A stretch of 64,000 bases of DNA, from assembly GCF_030012985.1 (NCBI RefSeq), contig NZ_CP120233.1, forward strand, positions 1,488,001-1,552,000, given 5' to 3'. A program made the translations under genes and the position numbers. A model generated the notes under the pieces. That model had not been told where the DNA came from. It worked only from the letters and a program-made list of their open reading frames with translations, and did not search any database. The stretch comes from Microbulbifer sp. VAAF005 (GTDB lineage Bacteria; Pseudomonadota; Gammaproteobacteria; Pseudomonadales; Cellvibrionaceae). Of the stretch, positions 19,125 to 27,796 are shown piece by piece; the stretch's first letter is position 1; the number at the start of each line of letters is the position of its first letter.

Positions 19125-19855
19125 ATGAAAAGCATAATCAAGTTGGACCCGCACAACCCAAGTGGCGAAGGCCTTGAGTCCTGGGCTGTCATCCCCCCTC
19201 TTTTCTTACCGGCCCGACACCTATCCAGCGAGGGTATAAAGCCTTTGAGCGCAACGGCCTCTGCACTGGGACCTGGGATTGCTCTGGCGGAAGCAGCACA
19301 GAGCTCAATCCCTATCCACTCTTTGAGTTCATGCTTCTGATCGAGGGCCACGTCGGCATTATCGACGAAACAGGACACAAAGAAGTTATCGCTGCTGGAG
19401 AACCGTTTTTCCTCCCGCAAGGCCTTAATTGCGCATGGGACATGCCGGTATACTACCGCAAGTACTTTATCAATTTATTCAATGATGAGTATCCTGCAGA
19501 GACTGATCCGTCCAAGCTGAGAGTCGTGCGCCCGCTTCCAAATATTTCAGAAGACGACTGCAGAGAGACCAGTCTCAGCGCTCTAGAGCCACACCAAGCC
19601 CGGCATCTGGCATACGAGTCTGATGATGGCAGGATCCAGGTCGGCACATTAATATCCGGCCCTTGTCGTTGCGATATCACAGATTTCAGTCGGAGCGAGC
19701 TGATATGTATGCTGGAGGGGTCGGTACGGGTCACAACGTCAAACAGCGAAGAGACCTTCCACGCCGGCGACAGCTTCTTCGTACCATTGAATGCCCCGGT
19801 AGGGTGGCACGCCGACAAACCTTTTCGCGCATTCTTTTACGCAGTCTGGCCCTGA
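19125..19855 (+). CDS. Tandem cupin-domain protein, with a one-base frameshift
   Basis: A probable 243-residue protein with two cupin domains. The N-terminal part from the ATG at 19125 reads MKSIIKLDPHNPSGEGLESW and then shifts at the six-C run 19193-19198. One extra C joins it to SFLTGPTPIQRGYKAFERNG and then to EFMLLIEGHVGIIDE and VIAAGEPFFLPQGL (first cupin) and SELICMLEGSVRVTT plus FHAGDSFFVPLNAPVGW (second cupin). Cupins bind metals or small ligands; no specific role can be given. It lies 19 bases upstream of the NmrA-like gene, in the same direction, so they may work together in a small redox or stress operon. The frame break may be a base-calling error. Confidence 0.75.
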
Positions 19856-19874
19856 GCATCAATGGATTACATCG

Positions 19875-20759
19875 ATGACTGTCCTTATCTTTGGCGGCTC
19901 AGGAAACGTCGGCCGGGCCCTCATTCCGATCTTGTATGCAAGTGGGGCAAAGATCCGGGTCGCCACACGATCGACTGCCTATGCCGCAAGTCTCCCCGAT
20001 GATATTGATACAGTCATTGCCGATATGGACGACCCTTCCACCCTGAGGTCCGCATTTAAGGGAGTTGAGAGTGTCTTTCTACTCATCGCAAATAGTCCCA
20101 TGGAGACCCATCAAGGCCTCTCCACACTGGCGATCGCCGCTGAATCACCCCCCAGGCACATCGTTTATCTATCGAGCGATCTTGCAGTTCGCGCACCGAT
20201 GATTCCCCATGCGGGTGGAAAATTCGCTATTGAAACAGCGCTGCGAGCAAGCGGAATCGCGCATACAATATTGCGGCCCACCTACTTCGCTCAGAATGAT
20301 CTTGTTCAGAAGGATGTGATCACTGCAGGTGCTTATGCAACGCCGTTGGGGCCCCACCCCGTTGCACGCATCGATACCCGTGATGTTGCGCTCGCAGCAG
20401 CGACAGCACTCGTAGACATAAGGGCTAAGAACGAAGTAATTCTTTTGTCGAGTTTGGATGCCCCTAACGGCAATGAAACCGCTGCACTCTGGTCCATAGC
20501 ACTTGGTCACGCCGTCATCTACCCTGACCTAACGCCGGAAGAGTTTGCCAACAGCATCGAAACCATGGTGCCTCCGTGGCTGGATTTCGACCTTATGATC
20601 ATGCATCGCTGGTTCAAAACAAATGGCCACCCAATCAATCAGGAAGATCTTGAAGCTCAGGCCGCACTTTTACCGCAGGGGCCGCGAAGCTATCGAAGTT
20701 TCGCAGAGGAGACGGCTAACACATGGCAGAGTGAAACCCAAAGCCACCAAGTACCGTAG
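19875..20759 (+). CDS. NmrA-like NAD(P)-binding atypical short-chain dehydrogenase
   Basis: A 294-residue Rossmann-fold protein. The dinucleotide motif is GGSGNVGRALIPIL near the N terminus, and the order of segments (IADMDDPSTLRSAFKGVESVFLL, HIVYLSS, TILRPTYFAQN, ARIDTRDVALAAATAL) matches the NmrA/HSCARG group, which senses NAD(P)H or reduces quinones (QOR2-like). No YxxxK catalytic pair in the usual position was seen, as is common in the group. It pairs with the cupin gene upstream. Its 3' end has a decayed copy at about 22817-22965. Confidence 0.82.
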   Translation: MTVLIFGGSGNVGRALIPILYASGAKIRVATRSTAYAASLPDDIDTVIADMDDPSTLRSAFKGVESVFLLIANSPMETHQGLSTLAIAAESPPRHIVYLSSDLAVRAPMIPHAGGKFAIETALRASGIAHTILRPTYFAQNDLVQKDVITAGAYATPLGPHPVARIDTRDVALAAATALVDIRAKNEVILLSSLDAPNGNETAALWSIALGHAVIYPDLTPEEFANSIETMVPPWLDFDLMIMHRWFKTNGHPINQEDLEAQAALLPQGPRSYRSFAEETANTWQSETQSHQVP

Positions 20760-20823
20760 CTCACCCCCTTTTTCAATACAGCCGCTATCATCGTAGTGGT
20801 AGGTCGCCTTTTGTGCCGTTAGC

Positions 20824-21211
20824 CCAATACACACCCTGGCCCCAGCTCTCATTAATACTGTGCCCACCAGAATTGTGGTTACCGAACCAGGACCTGAAAA
20901 ACCTCTATTCACATAGTGGACGAAAGGGTTGAGACCGACCACTTTGATACCCTCGAAGATATTTATCGGAAAGTATTAAAAGAGCTACCACTTCAATTAA
21001 TCTGGCTTAGTTTGGAGGCTCAAAAGGAGCGAAAGCATCAAGTTTACTTTTGAGCTGCCACAGTTCTCCTAGCTGGGAAAGTGAATCTTCAGGAAGTTTA
21101 TCCACCAAATAAACTGACAACTCCTTCAATATTGCAATTCAACGTATTTGGCCCCTCTGATACGTTCCCTTCGATATGCTACGTCAAACAATAATAAGGA
21201 GCCCATTGACT
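20824..21211 (+). repeat. Repeat copy B: decayed dapE 3' remnant plus spacer
   Basis: The remnant opens with sequence like the dapE part that encodes [12 protein letters not shown] (AATACACACCCTGGCC), then jumps to the last part of dapE (from 20891), and goes on through the same downstream spacer as copy A. It has stops and frame breaks. After CGTATTT it continues, with high similarity to copy C, into a ribosome site (AAGGAG) and the start of a broken peptidase gene at 21212. It encodes nothing complete. Confidence 0.75.
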
Positions 21212-21377
21212 ATGAACAGGTTTATAGAGTTTATTGCCGAGGCGATTCAGCCCAATCAAACACAAATAAGCCCTTACCCAGTTTTAGTTACGAGGACATA
21301 TTCGACCACGAGTATGCCAGCGGTCCACAGTTTGGCACCAACGATAGAAATATCTATTACGTGCACAACTCCCTGGA
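21212..21377 (+). pseudogene. Remnant of an S9 peptidase gene (5' end only)
   Basis: An AAGGAG site and ATG are followed by MNRFIEFIAEAI, close to the start of the intact peptidase at 23377 (MDRFIKFIAAAI). A small deletion shifts the frame; it then reads PSFSYEDIFDHEYASGPQF and NDRNIYYVHNSLE, matching that gene's residues after the signal peptide. Similarity stops at about 21377, before the propeller. Nothing of the catalytic domain remains. It is a dead tandem copy. Confidence 0.85.
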
Positions 21378-21992
21378 GTCTGCCTACACTAATCATTCTA
21401 TCTGTGAAAAATAAAAAGCTAATAACGAATAGAAAAATTATATCTAGCTTATCAGGTCAAAAAAATCTTCGGAACCCTTTCAGCCGTCATGGAGAGTGAC
21501 ATTAATTCAACAACCCAAAAGATAAAGCTTTTCACGCGGACACTTATAAGTGTTGTTTCCGACCCTTCTACCCAGCAACTTATTGTTTTAAAAGGCCAAG
21601 CTGAACCACCAACAAATCACTTAACATAAACATCAACAAACTAATCATATCTTTACAAAAATCAAAATTAATATGTGAAACCAGCCTCCTAAAGAGTGCT
21701 GCAAACTGGAAAACTAAGCGATTTAAGTAACTGATACCCTCTTATCATTCCAAAACCCAATCTTCTGTAAAGTGAAAATTAAAATCCCAGCTATTGTTAC
21801 CGCCCTCATAAACCAAGCGATCATTAAAGTTAAAGATATGTAAAGATAAAAACCCTCAACATGAGAGACTTTTTAGAACTCCACTTTCCATAGCATTTCT
21901 AGCCCTATATACTGGACCTAAGTAGCCAATACTGCCGTTTCAACTAAAAAACCATCATTGGTTACGTTTCGACATCTAAGAAATGATAGCTT
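21378..21992 (+). other. AT-rich spacer with no recognisable gene
   Basis: About 600 AT-rich bases between the peptidase remnant and the next gene. I see no open frame with family features, no RNA gene and no clear terminator. It is less GC-rich than the surrounding core genes. Confidence 0.5.
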
Positions 21993-22636
21993 ATGAAAAA
22001 TTTAAAAAATTCTATTCAAACCATTATTAACTGGAGCTTTTGGTCAATACTCTTTTTATTATTCTCCTGGTGGCATGGAACATTTGAACACCCTCTTTCC
22101 GCAGAAGAAAAACAGTACTATTCCGAAAAGCTGGCAGAATTAAATCCCGATGAATCGCCATCAGAATTTTTGAAGTTACTTGAACGGGATCGCGGTGAAC
22201 CAATTTTTATTCTGAATGCTATCAAGTACTATGACGAACCTGTTATAACCAAAGATCACAGTAAACCAATGAGTTCAAAGGAGGTCGCGAAAAAATATAA
22301 TAATTACGTGACGAACTTCTTAATTAAGCGCGGGAGCTATCCGATTTTTTTGGGGACGCTTTAGGCGCAACTGCAGCAAAGTGGGGTGTTGATTATGAAG
22401 GTGACTGGTCTACTGCCGCAGTGGTAAGATATCGCAGCATGCGCACCCTTCTGGATTTAGCAATAGATCCAACCTTCAGGGAAAAACACCACTATAAAAA
22501 ATCAGCATTAGAGCGCACTATTGCTTACCCTAATGAGGCACGCCTGGTAGCGGGAGGCCTCAACCTAGTGGTCTTTCTTATCCTTTTATGCGGAGCCCTA
22601 GTCTCCCAGCTGATCATCAACAGACGGAAGAAATGA
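21993..22636 (+). CDS. Two-TM protein with DUF1330-like domain, with a one-base frameshift
   Basis: The first frame starts MKNLKNSIQTIINWSFW with a membrane segment (SILFLLFSWW) and reads to RGSYPIF, then stops. One extra T in the seven-T run at 22345-22351 continues it as FGDALGATAAKWGVDYEGDW, then RYRSMRTLLDLA and a second membrane segment LNLVVFLILLCGALVSQLII, ending RRKK. The repaired protein has 214 residues. The middle part (NAIKYYDEPV, the YNNYV segment, a W-x5-VV strand, then R..A) resembles the dimeric alpha-beta barrel of DUF1330/EthD proteins. A membrane-anchored form is unusual. Function unknown. Confidence 0.65.
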
Positions 22637-22816
22637 AAATGTGTGGACCATCTGTCATTGGCTTTAGGTGGGATCCCTTGGAATTCAATGCTTACAGCAG
22701 ATAAAACCGTGCCTGGCAATATAAAAAATAGCGTCAATAACTTATATAGTTGGTATCTTTACGCTCCCTCGCTACAAGGGCTAAAGATGTTCGATAGTTT
22801 TGAGTTGCACTTTTGA

Positions 22817-22965
22817 CCGAACAAACGGCCATCCAGACAATTAGGAAAATCTCGAGACTCAGGCCGCTCTTTTGCAAGAGGACCTGCGAGGCTATCGGGG
22901 TTTTGTAGTAGAAACAACCAACCTATGAAGGAGTGGGGTCCATAGCCGCTAAGTACCGTTACTTA
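22817..22965 (+). pseudogene. Remnant of the NmrA-like gene 3' end
   Basis: The stretch is similar to the last 120-150 bases of the gene at 19875-20759: both share ACAAA-GGCCA-CC, CTCAGGCCGC-CTTTT, GC-GAGGCTATCG-(GT)TT and an AAGTACCGT near the end. Frame breaks and stops show it is not coding. It is followed, as is the intact gene, by a dapE 3' remnant, so the repeat unit starts at least within nmrA. Confidence 0.65.
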
Positions 22966-23025
22966 ATCTCTTTTTCAATACAGTCTCAATCGTCGCAGTA
23001 GTAGTTAATCCCCTGCGGCGTAAAC

Positions 23026-23376
23026 CCAATACGCGCCCTGGCCCTGCAAACCAGGGCTGCTAAATGCCACCATTCATAATACTGACGAAAAGGTTAAGGC
23101 AAACTTTTGGGTATCCTCAAATATATTTATCAAGAAATATTAAAAGAGATACCTATATAAGTTAACCCACCTCAGGCTGGAAGCTCGAAAAGGGCGAAAG
23201 CTCCAAGTGTACTTGCGAGGTGCCCCAGATTTCCTGGGTGGAAAGGAAAGATTTCAGTAGATTTATCCGCCAAACAAACTGACTATCCCCTCAATATTGC
23301 ATTTCAGCGTATTTATCCCCTCTGATACCGCCCCTTCGGTATGCTCCACCCAACAATAAAAAGGAGCTCACTGACC
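23026..23376 (+). repeat. Repeat copy C: decayed dapE 3' remnant and peptidase leader
   Basis: Like copy B, it opens with a CCCAATACGCGCCCTGGCCC segment matching internal dapE, then joins the dapE tail (from about 23054) and spacer, and ends with CGTATTTATCCCCTCTGATAC and an AAGGAG site before the intact peptidase at 23377. Copies B and C share the internal dapE deletion, so one probably derives from the other. Confidence 0.75.
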
Positions 23377-25452
23377 ATGGATAGGTTTATAAAGTTTATT
23401 GCTGCGGCGATTATTACAAGCCCCGCATTTTCCGCCCCTGAAAATACAAGTGGCCCTTCACCTAATTTTAGCTACGAGGACATCTTCGATCTGGAGTATG
23501 CCAGCGACCCACAGTTTGGCACTAACGATAAAAATATTTATTACGTGCGCAACTCCCTGAACAAAATGGCAGATACCACAAGGGCAAACCTCTGGTATAT
23601 CAGCGATGATGGCAAAGATCACCGCCCCTTAACTTCCGGAGATTTTCACGACCACTCCCCACTTCTATCTCCAGATGGAAAAACTATTGCCTTTATCAGC
23701 GACAGGAGTGGAAAGCCCCAGATACATTTGTTGTGGCTGGACAATGGTAAAAGTGAGCAAATTTCCCATCTACCCAGGACTCCATCAAATATCCAGTGGT
23801 CCCACGATGGTCAGCATATCGCCTTCACCATGTTCGTGCCCGAGAGCAAACCGCTGCCAGTGGAGCTTCCCACACCACCAGAAGGGGGCGAGTGGGAAGA
23901 AACACCTCAGTTTATCGACAAGAGCTTATATCGCATTGAGGGCCAGGGATACTTAGAGCAGGGCAATTCACAGGTTTTCATGATTTCCCATGAAGGAGGT
24001 ACTCCCCGTCAGCTCACCAGTGGGGACTACGAGCACAACAGCCAACTCAGCTGGGGCAAAAATAATAAGGCCATTTACTTTTCAGCGAATCGCCACCCAA
24101 ATCATGAAATTGAACTGCTGGATTCAGAAATTTATAAGGTAAATATCAACGATGGAAATATTGAGCAAGTAACCGAAAGATTTGGCCCCGATTTTCAACC
24201 TCAAATCTCACCCGACGGAAGAAAGCTGGCATATTTAGGCTATGAAGATCAGCGGTTTTCCTACCACCAAAACACTTTGCGAGTGATCGACCTCGCTAGT
24301 GGAAAAAACCAGCTAATAAAAACTGCCAGCGATCGTAGCGTTTCCGATTTTCAGTGGCTCGCTGACAGTAAGCGTATTGCTTACAGCTATGACAATCATG
24401 GCTCAACCAAAATTGCCATTAAGAAAATTGGCGGAAAGGAAACCTTGATAGCGGATGACGCCGGTGGACTGACACTAGGCGCGCCCTATAGTTTTTCAGA
24501 TTTTGCTGTATCCAAACGTGGACACGTAGTTTATACACAAACCACACCTCAAATTCCCGCAGAACTTGCAATTTCTCGTGGCGGCAAGATAAAAACTCTC
24601 ACGGCGATCAACAGTGATTTGATACCTCTACGCAATATGGCCCATGTGGAAGAGATCAACTACAAGTCCAGCTTCGATGCTCGCAATATCCAGGGCTGGA
24701 TAGCCTACCCCCCAAATTTCGACCCCCAAAATAAATACCCCCTGTTACTTGAGATTCACGGTGGCCCACTATCTAACTACGGCCCGCGCTTTTCTGCCGA
24801 AATGCAACTGTTTGCCGCCGCAGGCTATGTCGTGCTCTACACTAACCCTCGCGGCTCTACCAGCTACGGCAGTGAGTTTGCCAACCTGATCCATCACAAC
24901 TTCCCGAGCCAGGATTACGATGACCTAATGGCAGGTGTCGATGCAGTTATCGCCCAAGGCTATATCGATGAGGATCAATTATTTGTCACAGGTGGAAGTG
25001 CCGGCGGCACACTGACGGCCTGGATTATTGGTAAAACTGAACGATTCAGGGCTGCGGTAGTTGTCGCACCGGTAATCAATTGGGAGAGCTTTGTTCTAAC
25101 TGCCGATTACTCCAAAATATTTACTCGCTACTGGTTTTCCGGGATGCCTTGGGAGGCCCCCGAGGAGTATCGACGCCGCTCTCCACTCACATATATTGGC
25201 AATGTCGCGACACCGACCATGCTATTGACTGGAGAAAACGATTATCGCACCCCGATATCTGAGACCGAGCAGTTTTACCAAGCACTAAAGTTAAATGATG
25301 TAGAGGCAGCTATGGTGCGCCTTCCAAACACATCCCATAACTTTTCCGATAGACCCAGCAAGAGAATCTCTAAAGTAGCTTCGACCCTCTACTGGTTTGA
25401 TCAACACAAACCCGATAGAGAAAATGAAAGCGAGGATTTGGCAACCAACTAA
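23377..25452 (+). CDS. S9 family prolyl-oligopeptidase/acyl-aminoacyl peptidase A
   Basis: A 691-residue secreted serine peptidase. A signal peptide (MDRFIKFIAAAIITSPAFSA) leads into a PD40/WD-like beta-propeller (repeats such as LSPDGKTIAFISDRSG) and a C-terminal alpha/beta-hydrolase domain. Catalytic residues: Ser in GGSAGG near residue 541, Asp in TGENDYRTP and His in NTSHNF. S9 enzymes cut short peptides, so a role in peptide scavenging is likely. The start was chosen by the AAGGAG site and signal peptide; a longer frame from 23341 is less likely. It is a tandem paralog of the next gene. Confidence 0.93.
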   Translation: MDRFIKFIAAAIITSPAFSAPENTSGPSPNFSYEDIFDLEYASDPQFGTNDKNIYYVRNSLNKMADTTRANLWYISDDGKDHRPLTSGDFHDHSPLLSPDGKTIAFISDRSGKPQIHLLWLDNGKSEQISHLPRTPSNIQWSHDGQHIAFTMFVPESKPLPVELPTPPEGGEWEETPQFIDKSLYRIEGQGYLEQGNSQVFMISHEGGTPRQLTSGDYEHNSQLSWGKNNKAIYFSANRHPNHEIELLDSEIYKVNINDGNIEQVTERFGPDFQPQISPDGRKLAYLGYEDQRFSYHQNTLRVIDLASGKNQLIKTASDRSVSDFQWLADSKRIAYSYDNHGSTKIAIKKIGGKETLIADDAGGLTLGAPYSFSDFAVSKRGHVVYTQTTPQIPAELAISRGGKIKTLTAINSDLIPLRNMAHVEEINYKSSFDARNIQGWIAYPPNFDPQNKYPLLLEIHGGPLSNYGPRFSAEMQLFAAAGYVVLYTNPRGSTSYGSEFANLIHHNFPSQDYDDLMAGVDAVIAQGYIDEDQLFVTGGSAGGTLTAWIIGKTERFRAAVVVAPVINWESFVLTADYSKIFTRYWFSGMPWEAPEEYRRRSPLTYIGNVATPTMLLTGENDYRTPISETEQFYQALKLNDVEAAMVRLPNTSHNFSDRPSKRISKVASTLYWFDQHKPDRENESEDLATN

Positions 25453-25618
25453 TTCAAAATTTTACAGGTATATTCGGCCAAATAACGGAGTAGCAGGTCA
25501 GCCATCCTGCTGCTCCATCACGGATTATCCCATCGAGCACACCAGTCAACGGATCATTCCCTTTGTCCCCCCTTCCTCAGGTATCCTGTAGGAAGCAAGA
25601 AGGAGGAGCCTAAAGATC

Positions 25619-27673
25619 ATGAACCGGCTAATAAAAATTGTCGCAGCGATGTTTATCGCCAGCCCTGCGCTCGCTGATAACCAACTACCCAATTTTAGTT
25701 ACGAGGATGTATTTAACCTCGAATACGCGAGTAGCCCTCAGTTCAGCAGTGACGGGAAAAGTATTTATTACGTCCGCAACTCAATGAACAAAATGAAAGA
25801 CGGCAAGCGCGCGAACCTTTGGCGTATCGGTACCGATGGCAAAGATCACCGCCCTCTGACCTCTGGAGACTACTCCGATTACTCCCCACAGCTATCCCCA
25901 GACGGGAAGACCATCGCTTTTATCAGCACCCGCAGTGGCAGCCCGCAGATCCACCTGCTGTGGTTAGATAATGGCCAAAATCTGCAGATTACTCACCTGC
26001 CAAAATCCCCCTCCAATATCCAGTGGTCACGGGATGGTAAGCAAATAGCTTTCACTATGTTCGTACCGGAAAGCAAACCTCTGCCAGTACAGCTCCCCAG
26101 TGCCCCGGAAGGCGCAGAGTGGGCTAAGCCACCACAGTTTATCGACAGCAGCATTTATCGTTCAGATGGCATGGGCTATTTAAAGCAGGGGCATGTACAG
26201 GTTTTTGTGATCCCTCGAGAGGGCGGTACCCCTCGACAGCTTACCGAAGGCGAGTACGATCACCACAGCAGTCTCGCCTGGAGTAAAAATAACGATGCAA
26301 TTTACTTCTCAGCCAATCGTCATCCCGATCACGAAATCGAGCTGATGAACTCGGAAATTTACAAGGTGAGCCTACAAAACGGCAATATCGAGCAAATTAC
26401 CGAACGTTATGGTCCCGACCATCACCCGCAGATGTCTCCAGATGGTACGAAGCTGGCCTATTTAGGCTTTGAGGATCAAAAGCTCGGATACCAACAACAT
26501 ACTCTGCGCGTCCTGGATCTCAATAGCGGGAAGTACCGTAAAATAAAAACTGCCAAGGATCGCAGCATCTCCAACTTCCACTGGCTAGACGATAGCAAGC
26601 GAATTGCCTATAGCTACGACGATCACGGCTCCACCAAAATAGCCATCAAGAAAATTGGTTCCAGCGAAACCCTGATGGCCAGCAACGCTGGAGGGCTTTC
26701 GCTGGGACGCCCTTACTCCGGTGCCAATTTTGCAGTTTCCAAACGCGGGGACATCGCCTACACACAAACAACCCCTCAGAACCCAGCCGAACTGGCTCTA
26801 GCTCGCAACGGCAAAACCCAGGCACTCACCAAGCTCAATGAAGACCTGATGCCACTGCGCGAGATGGCAGACGTTGAGGAGATCAACTACAAATCGAGCT
26901 TTGACGGCCGAGATATTCAGGGCTGGGTCGCTTACCCTCCCAATTTCGACCCCAAGATGAAGTATCCCCTCTTATTGGAAATTCACGGTGGTCCCTTCTC
27001 TAATTACGGTCCCAGATTTTCCGCCGAAGTCCAGTTATTTGCCGCTGCTGGTTACGTTGTTCTATACACGAACCCCCGAGGCTCCACCGGCTACGGCCAT
27101 GAATTTGCCAACTTAATTCACCATAACTACCCAAGCCAGGATTATGACGACCTGATTTCTGGCGTCGATGCAGTAATTGCTCAAGGTTATATTGATGAAG
27201 AGCAGCTTTTTGTTACCGGTGGCAGTGGTGGGGGTACACTGACAGCCTGGATTATTGGCAAAACCGATCGCTTCAGAGCTGCTGTTGTTGCCAAGCCTGT
27301 CATCAACTGGGAGAGCTTCGTTTTAACTGCTGATTATTCGAGGTTTTTTACCAGCTATTGGTTCTCAGGGATGCCCTGGGAGAAACCTGAGGAATACCGC
27401 CGTCGCTCACCGCTCACCTATGTCGGAAACGTTACCACTCCCACTATGCTCTTAACCGGGGAAGAGGATTACCGCACACCGATGTCAGAAACGGAACAGT
27501 TTTATCAAGCACTAAAACTCAATGATGTTGATGCTGCCATGGTTCGCATTCCTGGGGCATCTCACAGTATCGCTGCCAGGCCAAGTCAATTAGTAGCAAA
27601 GGTTGCCTCTATTCTTTATTGGTTTGATCAACACAAACCCAACCAAGAAAGCCAAGACCTTGTAGCAAGATAA
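25619..27673 (+). CDS. S9 family prolyl-oligopeptidase/acyl-aminoacyl peptidase B
   Basis: A 684-residue secreted paralog of the preceding gene, similar along its whole length. It starts MNRLIKIVAAMFIASPALAD after an AAGGAGGAG site. It has the same PD40 propeller and hydrolase domain, with Ser in GGSGGG near residue 536, Asp in TGEEDYRTP and His in GASHSI. The propeller entry and HGGPFSNYGPRFSAEVQLF block are well kept. The substitution of Ala by Gly after the catalytic Ser may change specificity slightly. The repeat found upstream of gene A was not seen here. It ends with a strong terminator at 27704. Confidence 0.93.
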   Translation: MNRLIKIVAAMFIASPALADNQLPNFSYEDVFNLEYASSPQFSSDGKSIYYVRNSMNKMKDGKRANLWRIGTDGKDHRPLTSGDYSDYSPQLSPDGKTIAFISTRSGSPQIHLLWLDNGQNLQITHLPKSPSNIQWSRDGKQIAFTMFVPESKPLPVQLPSAPEGAEWAKPPQFIDSSIYRSDGMGYLKQGHVQVFVIPREGGTPRQLTEGEYDHHSSLAWSKNNDAIYFSANRHPDHEIELMNSEIYKVSLQNGNIEQITERYGPDHHPQMSPDGTKLAYLGFEDQKLGYQQHTLRVLDLNSGKYRKIKTAKDRSISNFHWLDDSKRIAYSYDDHGSTKIAIKKIGSSETLMASNAGGLSLGRPYSGANFAVSKRGDIAYTQTTPQNPAELALARNGKTQALTKLNEDLMPLREMADVEEINYKSSFDGRDIQGWVAYPPNFDPKMKYPLLLEIHGGPFSNYGPRFSAEVQLFAAAGYVVLYTNPRGSTGYGHEFANLIHHNYPSQDYDDLISGVDAVIAQGYIDEEQLFVTGGSGGGTLTAWIIGKTDRFRAAVVAKPVINWESFVLTADYSRFFTSYWFSGMPWEKPEEYRRRSPLTYVGNVTTPTMLLTGEEDYRTPMSETEQFYQALKLNDVDAAMVRIPGASHSIAARPSQLVAKVASILYWFDQHKPNQESQDLVAR

Positions 27674-27703
27674 ATAAACATTCAATTTATTATATTTTGA
27701 CAC

Positions 27704-27736
27704 TTTCCCAGTGGGCTCTTTGAGCCCACTGGGAAA
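27704..27736 (+). terminator. Intrinsic terminator after peptidase B
   Basis: A perfect 15-base stem TTTCCCAGTGGGCTC/GAGCCCACTGGGAAA with a TTT loop, followed by TCTTGTT. It is the strongest hairpin in the accessory region. Confidence 0.85.
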
Positions 27737-27796
27737 TCTTGTTCCTAGCGCCATTTGTACCGCATAATCTCTGAAACAACAGACATGGACGAGATC

